Virus record (IMG/VR): IMGVR_UViG_3300037247_001834
Location: 1-22,460 of that record
DNA from: a virus
DNA: 22,460 nucleotides
Reading direction: 5' to 3' (one strand)
Of the stretch, positions 1-8,076 are shown piece by piece. Below the pieces are notes generated by a model that did no database searches, was not told the origin of the DNA, and saw only the letters and a list, made by a program, of their open reading frames with translations. Made by a program: the position numbers and the translations under genes. Position 1 is the stretch's first letter. Each line of letters starts with the position of its first letter.

Positions 1-238
1 GTGAGGTCTGTTTGATATATTTCCATAACATCACTTTCGCCTCTGCCTGAATAGCTAGTTCCTTCCACAACTGAGATGGTCGGATAAACGCGCCCTGATC
101 GCGTAGTATGTCGGATATTCCGGGGAAGCGAGGTCCATTGTCTTCCAACGGACTGCCGCATCCAAGACATATCAATACTTTTCTCGGCCTCTGCGTAGTG
201 CTGCAATATTCACACGTGACGTAGTGTTTGATTTCCAT
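1..238 (-). CDS. zinc-ribbon-like protein, partial (cut by window edge)
   Basis: I read an open frame from an ATG at 238-236 to the window edge, 79 codons with no stop. The start overlaps the TAA of the large glycosyltransferase gene (TAATG), so it continues the same operon. The N-terminus holds C9-x2-C12 and C24-x2-C27, the pattern of a small zinc ribbon. After it the chain is mixed, with a helical stretch rich in Glu, Ala and Lys near residues 60-75. Function is unknown. Small Cys-pair proteins are common in phage genomes. The C-terminus lies outside the window, so family and length cannot be judged. Confidence 0.7.
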   Translation of the reverse strand, partial: MEIKHYVTCEYCSTTQRPRKVLICLGCGSPLEDNGPRFPGISDILRDQGAFIRPSQLWKELAIQAEAKVMLWKYIKQTS

Positions 239-3198
239 TATTCAAGCCGCTCCTCCAAAATCTTGATCGCGCCCTTGCGATTATTGCCAACTTGTTCTTG
301 GGCCAGCCAATCCTTCACTAGGTTTTCATCCGCGTCCTTCAGTGCTTTACGGAGCTCAGTGATAGTCATCTGCTGACTGTCGGCCGCGGGCATCTCCGGG
401 AATTCCTGATCAGATACTTCCACCGTCTCGGCCACGGGCAATTGACTCTCGGCAAATTGCGGGGCCGTGGCTATCACGGTCTCGGCAGGCTCGGGCTCAG
501 AGACGGTCACAAAATCTGATATACCCTTGCGAGTCCTATTCATGAGTACATCCGCGTCGGACTTCATGATGTACTTCTGCTGACCCTGTTGGAAGGTGTA
601 GCGCGTATTGGTGACTGGACCACGAACGCTGACCTTGCCCATTCTGGGTCCCTGGTATTCGACTTTGATCATGGCCTCGGGATCTTCGATTTGGGCCGGA
701 GCGGTGCTGGCCGTCGCTTGACTGCGGCTAGGACTCACTCCGCGTTTCTTATCAGGACATGAACCGCAGGGCATGTGCTTTCTCCCTTCGTAATAATCAA
801 TCCACTTCGCCCTGATCGCGGGGAGGATTTCCTTGCGTAGGCCAAAGCTCTCTTCCCTGATCGTTCCAGCCCGGAAGCGGTAGACGAATCCTGGCTGATC
901 TGCTTTATAGCTGCAGAGGCCCGCGGCTTGCAAAGCTATGAGATAATCCCAATCTTCCCAACCTGCGAACCCCTCATCGTAGCCGCCGATCTCCTCGTGC
1001 GCCTGCCTCGGGAGCAGGCACATCATGCTATGCCTCATCCGTTGCAATACGGCACCGCACTCAAACTCTGGGGCCTCGTATGGCGTGAGCGGCTTATTCG
1101 GATCGCCATCGCTGCGCAGCCAACTCGTATAAATCAAGCCGCCAGTACCCAGATATAACGAGACCATTTCCTCCAGAGCATGCGGTAGGAGCAGGTCGTC
1201 GGCATCCAGCCACAGTATAGCATCGCCGCGTGCGTGGCGTGCGCCTATGTTGCGTGCTGCAGCCGGCTTGAAAACTCCATTAGCATCGACGACCTTGGCC
1301 CAAGGCGCTCCAACAGTTGGATGCTCAAATCCATCGGGCCAAATCTTACCCGTGGCATTGACGACTACGGCCTCCCAGTTCTGGAAAGTCTGGGCCACAA
1401 GCGAGTCAAGCGCGTCGATCACATAGCGATCATGGCCCGGGCCAACCGGGATTACTACTGACACCAACGGATCGGCGAAATCAGGAACGGGCCAGAACTT
1501 CATCTTGTGAGGCTTTCCTTGAGCTCCCCACGGAACTAGATCGGGCCGCGGATGTTCTTGGGTCTGTGCCGATTGAAAAGCAGCGCGATTGTGTGTCTCG
1601 AATCCCATGCGCCACGGAAACCATGAAGTCCAGTCTCCGTCTCCAGGTTCGCCCTTGCTCTTGCTATCTCCGCGGTTGCGATAGATGATCGTTGCCGCCT
1701 CCGTAACCTTCTTGATCCTGAATCCAAAACTGGTAGCTCTGATCCAGAATGGCGCGTCCTCAGCCCTCCAGTGTCTGGTTCTGAAACCGCCCGTGCGCTC
1801 CATAACTTCCCGGCGCATCATCGCCGAATAGTGGATCTGATTTAGATGGGACATCTGCCCATACCAAGAATAGGCACTGAACGGCCAAGCATTTCTGGTC
1901 CTTCCGCTGCCGTCCTCAGCCACCATGTCCAGATGACCAGCGGCGATATGGATGTTCGCATCCTCGTCGAGTGCCTGGACCTGAATCAGAAGCGAGTTCT
2001 CGGCCAGCATATCGTCGGCATCTAAGAATAGAATGTAGCGGCCCCTGGCTTGTTGGAAGCCGAAGTTGCGTGCTCCAGGGAGCTTCAGGTTTTCTGGGGT
2101 CCGCACATAGTGAAACTTATCGCCTTTGACGATGTAATTGTGGCCCTCAGTGATCTCTTCCGCTTCATCACCAGGATCAGAGCAGTCGTCTACAACAATG
2201 CACTCCCAGTCATCAAATTCCTGCTCGGTGATGCTGTCCAAACAATCCCCAAGATAGCGGTCCAGATTGTGAGTGGTGACGATGATGCTCACCTTCACTT
2301 CGGGAGCTCTCCACCATTCCATCGTTCGCTTGTAGAGATCCGCATACTGCTCGATCCGCTGCGGCCACGTCCATCGATCGATCACATCCTGTCTAGCGTT
2401 TTCAGATAGCACCTCTCGGTTCTCGATCGCCCAACGGACGCCCTCGGCCAACGCCTTATAGTCATGGGGCTTCGCCAAGAAACCGGTCTCACCGTGAATG
2501 ATGATCTCTCGCTGTCCCCCCCAATCCCACCCGACGACGGGAACGCCACAACTTAAAGCTTCAAGCGTGCCAATTCCGAAGGTCTCCCGAGCAGTACATA
2601 GATACAGACCCGCTTGACTGACGACCTCACGCATAGCCTCGACTGGCATCACTCCCAGGATCTCGATGTTCTTCGCGGCCTTTCCGATTGTGCTTTGGAA
2701 GCGGACATCAGGCATGCTCCCGGCCAGGAACTGCATGTCGCCTGGGTCGCTCACGAAGTCAGCTCGAGCTTTATTCCACAGAACCACTGGCTGGTGATCA
2801 TCGGCTGGGGTCCACAGATTAGGATCGACCCCGTGATAGATGACCTCGGGATAGACCATCATTCCCCTACGAAGCGCATTTGCCACCCACTCAGAAGGGG
2901 CCGTATGCGCAACCGCCTGGATCATGGCTAGCGACACTTGGCGGTTGACCTCATGCGCCCAGTCTGCCCATTCATAGCGATCCCACATAGCGCCGTGATT
3001 CGTGTTGACAATTGGTTTGTTGGAGACTTCTACTCGCGCCGTTCCGTGTGTATTGATTAGGTCGGCATCCCGAATATCTCGCACCACTTCAATGCCGAAA
3101 CGTGGGAGATATTCGTTCTGAGCTTCTACGACCCTTCTGATTCCCCCGTCTGCTTTGTCGGGTCTGTCATACCAATTGGGGATTATGTGTACTTTCAT
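238..3198 (-). CDS. three-domain glycosyltransferase (GT4-GT2-GT2) with phage-type C-terminal modules
   Basis: This 986-residue protein fuses three sugar-transfer domains. Residues about 1-295 look like a short GT4 (GT-B) domain, with the C-half motif GIGTLEALSCGVPVVGW at 208-224 and REII at 230-233. Residues about 302-510 are a GT2 (GT-A) domain with VDDCSD at 336-341 and LDADD at 392-396. Residues about 578-780 are a second GT2 domain with LDADD at 664-668 and GWEDWD at 746-751; where VDDxS is expected it has VVVNATG, so its nucleotide site is atypical. CGSC follows at 811-814. Residues about 844-898 (YQGPRMGKVSVRGPV, then TRYTF) resemble a small module I associate with phage virion proteins, and 943-986 resemble a short helical SAP/HeH-like tail seen in such proteins. 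The ATG overlaps the previous stop (ATGA). It probably builds or extends a glycan in steps; donor and acceptor are unknown. Confidence 0.85.
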   Translation of the reverse strand: MKVHIIPNWYDRPDKADGGIRRVVEAQNEYLPRFGIEVVRDIRDADLINTHGTARVEVSNKPIVNTNHGAMWDRYEWADWAHEVNRQVSLAMIQAVAHTAPSEWVANALRRGMMVYPEVIYHGVDPNLWTPADDHQPVVLWNKARADFVSDPGDMQFLAGSMPDVRFQSTIGKAAKNIEILGVMPVEAMREVVSQAGLYLCTARETFGIGTLEALSCGVPVVGWDWGGQREIIIHGETGFLAKPHDYKALAEGVRWAIENREVLSENARQDVIDRWTWPQRIEQYADLYKRTMEWWRAPEVKVSIIVTTHNLDRYLGDCLDSITEQEFDDWECIVVDDCSDPGDEAEEITEGHNYIVKGDKFHYVRTPENLKLPGARNFGFQQARGRYILFLDADDMLAENSLLIQVQALDEDANIHIAAGHLDMVAEDGSGRTRNAWPFSAYSWYGQMSHLNQIHYSAMMRREVMERTGGFRTRHWRAEDAPFWIRATSFGFRIKKVTEAATIIYRNRGDSKSKGEPGDGDWTSWFPWRMGFETHNRAAFQSAQTQEHPRPDLVPWGAQGKPHKMKFWPVPDFADPLVSVVIPVGPGHDRYVIDALDSLVAQTFQNWEAVVVNATGKIWPDGFEHPTVGAPWAKVVDANGVFKPAAARNIGARHARGDAILWLDADDLLLPHALEEMVSLYLGTGGLIYTSWLRSDGDPNKPLTPYEAPEFECGAVLQRMRHSMMCLLPRQAHEEIGGYDEGFAGWEDWDYLIALQAAGLCSYKADQPGFVYRFRAGTIREESFGLRKEILPAIRAKWIDYYEGRKHMPCGSCPDKKRGVSPSRSQATASTAPAQIEDPEAMIKVEYQGPRMGKVSVRGPVTNTRYTFQQGQQKYIMKSDADVLMNRTRKGISDFVTVSEPEPAETVIATAPQFAESQLPVAETVEVSDQEFPEMPAADSQQMTITELRKALKDADENLVKDWLAQEQVGNNRKGAIKILEERLE

Positions 3199-4031
3199 GA
3201 TGCACCAAAGAGTTCAGGGTACATGCGGAAGATCTGGTCCTCCACGCAGCGGTATTCCTTTGCTGTCTCGATGTTCCGACCAACTGCAGGCAATCTCTCC
3301 GCGTAATCTTGAATGGAAAGCCCCAAGAGAATTTCATCGAGTTCATCGATGTCCTGAAATGTGATGATGCCTTGCATATCGAAATGAGTATCGATCTGTG
3401 GCGAACCCCAGTAGATAGGGACGGTGCCGAGGCAAATGCAGTCGATCAGCTTCTCTGAAAAATAATCCGCCTGTCTACTATTTTCGATCACGATTGAATA
3501 CATGAAGGAGGCCAGCGCTTGGAGCTTCGGCACATATATGTCAAACCCAAAGTCCTCAATCTGATCAGGGTAGCACTCACGCACCGCGTGGCGCAGTTTG
3601 TGGCCCTCAGTCGTGTTCTTCTGTGATCCCAAGATTGAAACAAGCCGACTTTTCTCTTTCAGTCCCCAATCATGCGGATGGATCCAAGATCCACCATAGG
3701 GATAGAACCACCATTTTTCCCTGTGGATATAACGCATATCGAAGGTCAGAATGGCCCCGAAATATTCCTCGAGTTCCAGTGCGTCAAGATAAGGATCAGG
3801 CCTCAATCCATGTGGTTCGAGGATCCACGCTACATTTCGATCAGACCTGCCGAACTCACGCACGGTCTTGATCTGCCCATCGGTGAAGAAGATGGGATCG
3901 TCCCCGTATTCGCCCTTCGTCGGGAATTGATACCACTTTACGAACTCGGGCATCTCACCAGCATTATCACCGCCGAGAGAAGCTGAGAGAGATTGGCCCA
4001 TGAATGCAGAATCGACGATTGTTACTTTCAA
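3195..4031 (-). CDS. GT10 fucosyltransferase-like glycosyltransferase
   Basis: The C-terminal half carries the hallmark of GT10 alpha-1,3/1,4-fucosyltransferases: IENSRQADYFSEKL at about 182-195, then GTVPIYWG at about 202-209, matching the family pattern ENS...DYxTEK...GxVPIxxG. GT10 enzymes usually transfer fucose from GDP-fucose. I chose the TTG at 4031 (278 residues): it overlaps the upstream stop as TTGA, has GGAG about 8 bases before it, and gives an N-terminus MKVTIVDSAF like that of the next gene. A longer in-frame reading to 4094 would run deep into the epimerase gene. It sits between the epimerase and the triple glycosyltransferase with 4-base overlaps on both sides, so the three are probably translated together. 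The donor sugar is inferred from family only. Confidence 0.8.
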   Translation of the reverse strand: MKVTIVDSAFMGQSLSASLGGDNAGEMPEFVKWYQFPTKGEYGDDPIFFTDGQIKTVREFGRSDRNVAWILEPHGLRPDPYLDALELEEYFGAILTFDMRYIHREKWWFYPYGGSWIHPHDWGLKEKSRLVSILGSQKNTTEGHKLRHAVRECYPDQIEDFGFDIYVPKLQALASFMYSIVIENSRQADYFSEKLIDCICLGTVPIYWGSPQIDTHFDMQGIITFQDIDELDEILLGLSIQDYAERLPAVGRNIETAKEYRCVEDQIFRMYPELFGAS

Positions 4032-4924
4032 TCCAAACTCCAGTGAACTATAGTGTGCGCAAGCCCTGCTCTCAGCGTCATTCCAGGTTCCCAATCTAAG
4101 TCCTTATTGGCCTTCGAAGGATCAAGCACGATGTGGCGCTGCTCAGGCACTGGCGGCCCGTGTGGGACTTCATCATCATGACCAGTGATGTTCTGAACAA
4201 TAGCGACCGCCTCATTGAGCGACGTGCCGATTCCTGTTGCGATATTCCAGATGCCACTCTTCCTTGAGTGTGTTAGCGCGATCATATTTGCTCGGATCAC
4301 GTCGCCCACATAAATCCAATCACGGGTTTGCTCGCCATCCCCATTTATGATCAGCTCATCTCCCTTTAGCATGTGATTGATGATGCGCGAGACCACGGCG
4401 TTTTCACCGCTCGACTTTTGGCCGGGGCCGTAGACATTCCCATATCGCAATGCCGCCCAAGACAATCCAGAAGCGGCCAAGTAGTACTCACAGGCCAACT
4501 TCCCCACACCATAGGGACTGGCCGGCCGGGAATCCATGTCTTCCCGCAGCGGGATGATCGATTCAGGATCGTAGAGCGCACAGGTCGAGGCGAACACAAA
4601 GCGACTACAGTTGACTTGTTGCGCCGCGCTGATCATGGCAACCGTTCCCAGCACGTTGGTCCGACAATCCTCATAAGCATTCTTCAGCGAGAATGGCACA
4701 CTGGCGTTGGCCGCCAGGTGGATCACTGCCTCGGGCGTTGAAAGCTCGAACACTCCCCGAATAAGTTGTATGTCTGCGACATCCGCTCTTACGCACTGCA
4801 CCCCATCAAGATCTGGCTGTTCACTATTATGGTCGATCGCCAACACATCATGGCCATCTTCTATGAGCGCCCTGACCATGTGTTGTCCGATAAATCCTGC
4901 ACTCCCAGTTACGCAGATCTTCAT
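4028..4924 (-). CDS. NAD-dependent sugar epimerase/dehydratase (extended SDR, GalE/RmlB-like)
   Basis: A 298-residue extended short-chain dehydrogenase acting on nucleotide sugars. It starts MKICVTGSAGFIG, the Rossmann NAD site GxxGFIG at 7-13. An acidic residue ends strand 2 (D31), FASTCALYD at 111-119 carries the catalytic Ser/Thr, and Y138-x3-K142 is the active pair. YGNVYGPGQ at 161-169 and RDWIYVGDV at 201-209 are typical of UDP-glucose 4-epimerase and related 4,6-dehydratases. Length is normal. I chose the ATG at 4924 because it overlaps the previous stop (ATGA); a longer in-frame reading to 4972 would lie inside the upstream glycosyltransferase gene. The subgroup cannot be told by eye, so the product could be UDP-galactose or another sugar. 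It probably supplies a donor to the adjoining transferases. Confidence 0.88.
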   Translation of the reverse strand: MKICVTGSAGFIGQHMVRALIEDGHDVLAIDHNSEQPDLDGVQCVRADVADIQLIRGVFELSTPEAVIHLAANASVPFSLKNAYEDCRTNVLGTVAMISAAQQVNCSRFVFASTCALYDPESIIPLREDMDSRPASPYGVGKLACEYYLAASGLSWAALRYGNVYGPGQKSSGENAVVSRIINHMLKGDELIINGDGEQTRDWIYVGDVIRANMIALTHSRKSGIWNIATGIGTSLNEAVAIVQNITGHDDEVPHGPPVPEQRHIVLDPSKANKDLDWEPGMTLRAGLAHTIVHWSLD

Positions 4925-5577
4925 GCGCTTTTCATCCTTTCCCTGGCGGCTTTTAAGCCACCGCCTTTCCACTCAATATAGCGTCGGTCCTGGACCGCCT
5001 TGTCTTCGTGTTTCCTATCCATGGAAACGGTCGGCTCATGATGGTGTGGTACATACGAAGCTTGGCAGTACGTGAATCTCTTGAGATCTCGGCTTCTCAC
5101 GGTGAGCTCACTGTCGCAGAAGTGATGGAAATACTCGCTTGGAAAGAAGGGCTCGCCATATACAACTTCGAACCATCGACGCGTGGTCATTCCGTGACTG
5201 GCGTTGCCACCATCATGGATGTCATCTCTGAAAGTCAAGAGGCCAAGGCCGTCCGGAAAGCTTTGCGTGAAGCAATGTTCAGCTTCCTCAAGCCAGCGCT
5301 CATGGAACGTCACATCCTTCCCGAAGTAGCAGAACGGTTCATCCTCAGCTATGGGACAGATCGTGAAGACGTGGTTGAACGACTGCCAGAAGCCGAGGTT
5401 CTTCTGGTTCACGACGGTCTCGATCCCCTTGAAATCATCCAGTGCCAGGACACTCTCCGGATCTTCATCGACGACCACCACAGTTCTATGCGGAATCTTC
5501 TCAGCTGCCATGAGGCTATCAAGGCAACGGATCAGCATATCCGACCTATGGCGCGTCGGGATGATGACCGTTGTCAT
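4921..5577 (-). CDS. GT2-like glycosyltransferase (GT-A fold)
   Basis: A 218-residue protein starting MTTVIIPTRHRSDML, the first strand and loop of GT2-type glycosyltransferases, followed by LIRCLDSL, VVVVDEDP at 33-40 and NQKNLGFWQSFN at 57-68. The usual DxD metal site appears to be replaced by GKDVTF near 86-91, so the metal-binding part is atypical. The chain is shorter than most GT2 enzymes (over 250 residues). His-rich stretches (FHHF, PHHHEP) lie in the C-terminal third. The ATG overlaps the previous stop (ATGA), and the stop overlaps the epimerase start. No membrane segment is seen, so it is probably cytoplasmic. Donor and acceptor are unknown. Confidence 0.75.
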   Translation of the reverse strand: MTTVIIPTRHRSDMLIRCLDSLMAAEKIPHRTVVVVDEDPESVLALDDFKGIETVVNQKNLGFWQSFNHVFTICPIAEDEPFCYFGKDVTFHERWLEEAEHCFTQSFPDGLGLLTFRDDIHDGGNASHGMTTRRWFEVVYGEPFFPSEYFHHFCDSELTVRSRDLKRFTYCQASYVPHHHEPTVSMDRKHEDKAVQDRRYIEWKGGGLKAARERMKSA

Positions 5578-5834
5578 CCAGCATCCTCGCCCTCCAGTGT
5601 GGCGGCGTAGGCATGTAGGGCCTTAGCGCATTCCATCTCATAAAGCGGGGGTTGTTCAACAATGTGTTCCGACCAAAGCTGTGCATACTGCGCACTCAAA
5701 CACTCCACAGCATTCAGGCGGCGTTCTGCTTCCTTCCAATGCAATCGTTCCCCGCAACCTTCTACTTTGCAACGGACGAGAAACGTTCCGCTATACACTC
5801 GCTCTTTGATACGCCACACATGCCTATGTGCCAT
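5574..5834 (-). CDS. small phage protein, paralog of the gene at 10927-11196
   Basis: An 86-residue protein starting MAHRHVW. The ATG at 5834 follows GGAGA at a normal distance; in-frame sequence up to 5891 lacks such a site. C22 and C27 (CKVEGC) could form half of a metal site. It is clearly related to the gene at 10927-11196: both begin MAHxHxW, share RLNAVECLSA in the middle and end ALxAYAATLE or ALKAYAAALE. The DNA matches too, from the ribosome binding site through the first codons and again over RLNAVECLSA, so this is a duplication within the genome. Function is unknown. Its end overlaps the next glycosyltransferase start (ATGA). Confidence 0.75.
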   Translation of the reverse strand: MAHRHVWRIKERVYSGTFLVRCKVEGCGERLHWKEAERRLNAVECLSAQYAQLWSEHIVEQPPLYEMECAKALHAYAATLEGEDAG

Positions 5835-5847
5835 CTTCTGTCTCCTT

Positions 5848-6066
5848 TCACTTATCCACCCATACGACCTGGGTCCTGCCTCCATGTCCATGAATGGCCT
5901 TCAGATCGTACATCGAATCATAGACGGCAACCGAGGTCCTTACCGTGCGCCAGGCCAGCACGACCTTCCCGGTCGAGAAGTGGCAGCCTTCCGCGACGAC
6001 ACCTTTTCCGGACATGCCAGAGACATCCTCTTGGCGATTGAGAACGAAGCGTCGGAAGCCGCTCAA
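5848..6066 (-). CDS. conserved small phage protein of unknown function
   Basis: A 72-residue protein reading MSGFRRFVLNRQEDVSG and ending HGHGGRTQVVWVDK. The start is TTG at 6066, overlapping the previous stop as TTGA; the ribosome binding site before it is weak. The pattern (RFVLxRxEDVSG, GVVAEG, VAVYDSM, then HGHGG) resembles a small protein I have met in many phage genomes, often among genes of unknown function. It looks like a compact beta fold. I know no function. It lies inside the glycan block between a small zinc protein and the duplicated gene. Confidence 0.7.
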   Translation of the reverse strand: MSGFRRFVLNRQEDVSGMSGKGVVAEGCHFSTGKVVLAWRTVRTSVAVYDSMYDLKAIHGHGGRTQVVWVDK

Positions 6067-6257
6067 TGCATGGCCCTAGTAAGGCGCACGGAATAGGCCA
6101 TCAGTGCATCGCTATGGCATTCGCCACATCCTGGACAACCGTCCTTTTCATCATCAACAAAGTAATGCTTATTGGAATCGTGTCCACATTCACATGGGAA
6201 ATGACCATCCCACCAAGCGGCATAATCCTCTTTCCTTAGCTTCTCTAAATCATTCAT
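6063..6257 (-). CDS. small zinc-binding protein (CxCGH type)
   Basis: A 64-residue protein. The ATG at 6257 overlaps the stop of the preceding glycosyltransferase (TGATG); longer in-frame sequence to 6323 would lie inside that gene. FPCECGHDSNKHYF in the middle and CPGCGECHSD after it give a CxCGH-x4-H plus CxxC-x2-C pattern, typical of small phage zinc proteins. The N-terminus is charged and helical (MNDLEKLRKEDY). Function is unknown; DNA or protein binding is possible. Confidence 0.7.
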   Translation of the reverse strand: MNDLEKLRKEDYAAWWDGHFPCECGHDSNKHYFVDDEKDGCPGCGECHSDALMAYSVRLTRAMH

Positions 6258-6994
6258 CAATAGCTTTGCCTTTCTCCCACATGGCCCCACACCGACCACC
6301 CGCCCAGCGAAATCGGCCACCATATTTGCGGCCCGTTCTGCCTATCTCTTACTTGTTGATCGTAGGCCACTTCACAGTTTCCCGGATTGACTGATGGATC
6401 GGTTGGGTATCCATCGTAAAACTCGAAGAACCGCCGATGTCTCAGCGATGGATTTCCGCTGTACTGGTAAGGCGTACTCCATCTCACGCGAAGATAATGA
6501 TTGCCTTTATGCCCCACCGAATAGAGATCCAAATCAATCGCCATGTATCCCATTCGCACCATCCCCACGTCCGGCAGATCCAAAAGCAACCTCACGTAGG
6601 GGCCGATATGCAGTTGCTTTCCCAGCTCCCAATCATCTTCCAGCCACAGGATGATGTCGGCCCACTCAAGGCATCCTTGGATAGCCCTGTTCCATGAGGG
6701 ACCCGGTCCCATACGTTCCGAGTGCTGCCCGATGATCAGTGGCGAGGACTCGCCGTTGCGCCATTCATGGCCGACCTGCGCCATCACCGATTTGAAGTGA
6801 TTTTCAGGACTTCCATCGTCGGCCACGTACCAGCCCAATGCTCCGGTCGGATAGACCAGCCGTTTCCTGATTGAACGGATGCAACTCATCACGTAATCGG
6901 TCCGCGGTGGATAGCCCTCGGCAGTCCCCGTCAAAAGAGCAATGGCCACCCGCGGCCATTCGGTCCCTTGGATGACCTCGATCTTGTCGCTCAT
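6257..6994 (-). CDS. GT-A fold glycosyltransferase (GT2-like)
   Basis: A 245-residue protein with features of GT-A glycosyltransferases: VAIALLTGTAEGYPPRTDY at 16-34, YVADDGSPEN at 56-65 as the nucleotide-binding Asp motif, GPGPSWNRAI at 96-105 and WLEDDWEL at 117-124 as the metal-binding DxD-like site. The C-terminus ends in an aromatic stretch, WWPISLGGWSVWG. It starts with ATG 71 bases after the heptose-kinase-like gene, the largest gap in this block, with only a weak ribosome binding site (GGCGG). An in-frame TGA lies just upstream, fixing the start region. Sugar and acceptor are unknown. Confidence 0.8.
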   Translation of the reverse strand: MSDKIEVIQGTEWPRVAIALLTGTAEGYPPRTDYVMSCIRSIRKRLVYPTGALGWYVADDGSPENHFKSVMAQVGHEWRNGESSPLIIGQHSERMGPGPSWNRAIQGCLEWADIILWLEDDWELGKQLHIGPYVRLLLDLPDVGMVRMGYMAIDLDLYSVGHKGNHYLRVRWSTPYQYSGNPSLRHRRFFEFYDGYPTDPSVNPGNCEVAYDQQVRDRQNGPQIWWPISLGGWSVWGHVGERQSY

Positions 6995-7065
6995 CCGCCA
7001 ACGATCTCAGCCACAGAAACGCAGACGACAAGATCACATCGAAGCAACCGATCCCAGATCCCGGC

Positions 7066-8076
7066 TTAGGGAGTTCCGTTCTTGTCATCAAACATCACCC
7101 GGCTTCCTTCGACCCCCCACTGAACGCGCAGGGGCCGAACTTCGTACATCTGCATTGCCATATCCACTACCGCCGCAGCCTTGAGCGGCACGTACATCAG
7201 CAGGAATCCTCCCGCGCCCGCCCCGCAGAGCTTCCCGCCCAGAGCGCCCGCATCAAGCGCCGCGGCATACATCTCATCGATCACGTCATTAGAGATCCGA
7301 TCACTCAATCGCCGCTTGCGTTCCCATCCCTCACCCAAGATGTATCCGAGGTCATCGAGCTTCCCGCTCACTAAGGCCTCGCGTGCCTGCGTTGCCAACC
7401 CCACCATCGCACCCACTTCGGCTGCAATGTATCGCTTCTCCTTGATGCGCTCAGAGGCATGCTCCAATATCTCCTGACTGTCTCTGATGAATGCCGTCCG
7501 ATAGAGTACTAATCTCTTTGAGAGCTTCTGTTCGGTCTGAGGCGAAAGGTTCAGGGCTTCGACGTTGACATCTCCCGTAGGAAGGAACTGCATGTGATTG
7601 AAGCCGCCGAAGGCACAGGCATATTGATCCTGCTTGCCGCCTGGCCTATCAAGTCGATCAAGCTCTACCTCGCAGGCAGCTTCAGCGAGGTATCTTGCTC
7701 CCGGCGCCTTTCTCCAGATGTGTTTGGCAAGCGCGTGGATCACGCCCACCGTCACGGCACTTGAAGATCCCAATCCCGATCCATGACCAGGCACATCGGC
7801 CAGCGTCGAAATCTCCAGTCCGAACGGAGCATCAAGCCATCTAAGACTTTCTCTGACCAGATCATGTTCCATGCCATTAAGAGCGTTGACGATTTCTGTC
7901 TTGCTGTAACTGAGGCGTATATGATATTCGCTCCAATAGCGGTTGACTGCCACATAGACATAGGCGCCAATCGCCGCGCTTGTGACCGCACCCATCTCGC
8001 CCTTTTCAGTCCAGGCGGGGAGGTCGGATCCACCGCCGGCAAAGCTCACTCTAAGCGGGGTACGTGTGAGGATCAC
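7066..8076 (-). CDS. hddA: GHMP sugar kinase, similar to D-glycero-alpha-D-manno-heptose 7-phosphate kinase
   Basis: A 336-residue GHMP kinase of normal length. RTPLRVSFAGGGSDLP at 5-20 is the family N-terminus, PGHGSGLGSSSAVTVG at 96-111 the ATP loop, GGKQDQYACAFGGFN at 146-160 the active-site region and KLCGAGAGGFLLM at 282-294 the third motif. The wording fits HddA-type kinases, which phosphorylate D-glycero-D-manno-heptose 7-phosphate at C1 on the way to GDP-heptose for S-layer and capsule glycans. Related kinases act on fucose and other sugars, so substrate is uncertain. The start is GTG, overlapping the previous stop as GTGA. No other gene of the GDP-heptose pathway is in the window, so it would depend on host enzymes or genes elsewhere. 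The gene symbol rests on motif likeness only. Confidence 0.83.
   Translation of the reverse strand: MILTRTPLRVSFAGGGSDLPAWTEKGEMGAVTSAAIGAYVYVAVNRYWSEYHIRLSYSKTEIVNALNGMEHDLVRESLRWLDAPFGLEISTLADVPGHGSGLGSSSAVTVGVIHALAKHIWRKAPGARYLAEAACEVELDRLDRPGGKQDQYACAFGGFNHMQFLPTGDVNVEALNLSPQTEQKLSKRLVLYRTAFIRDSQEILEHASERIKEKRYIAAEVGAMVGLATQAREALVSGKLDDLGYILGEGWERKRRLSDRISNDVIDEMYAAALDAGALGGKLCGAGAGGFLLMYVPLKAAAVVDMAMQMYEVRPLRVQWGVEGSRVMFDDKNGTP

Noticed and set aside
5008-5610. A 200-codon open frame on the plus strand opposite a GT2 gene
   Set aside because: It lies wholly antisense to a gene with clear motifs and overlapping starts, has no ribosome binding site of note and no known motif.
6804-7091. 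A minus-strand frame covering the 71-base gap before the glycosyltransferase at 6257-6994
   Set aside because: Most of it is another frame of the glycosyltransferase and kinase genes; the sequence has no motif and no good ribosome binding site.
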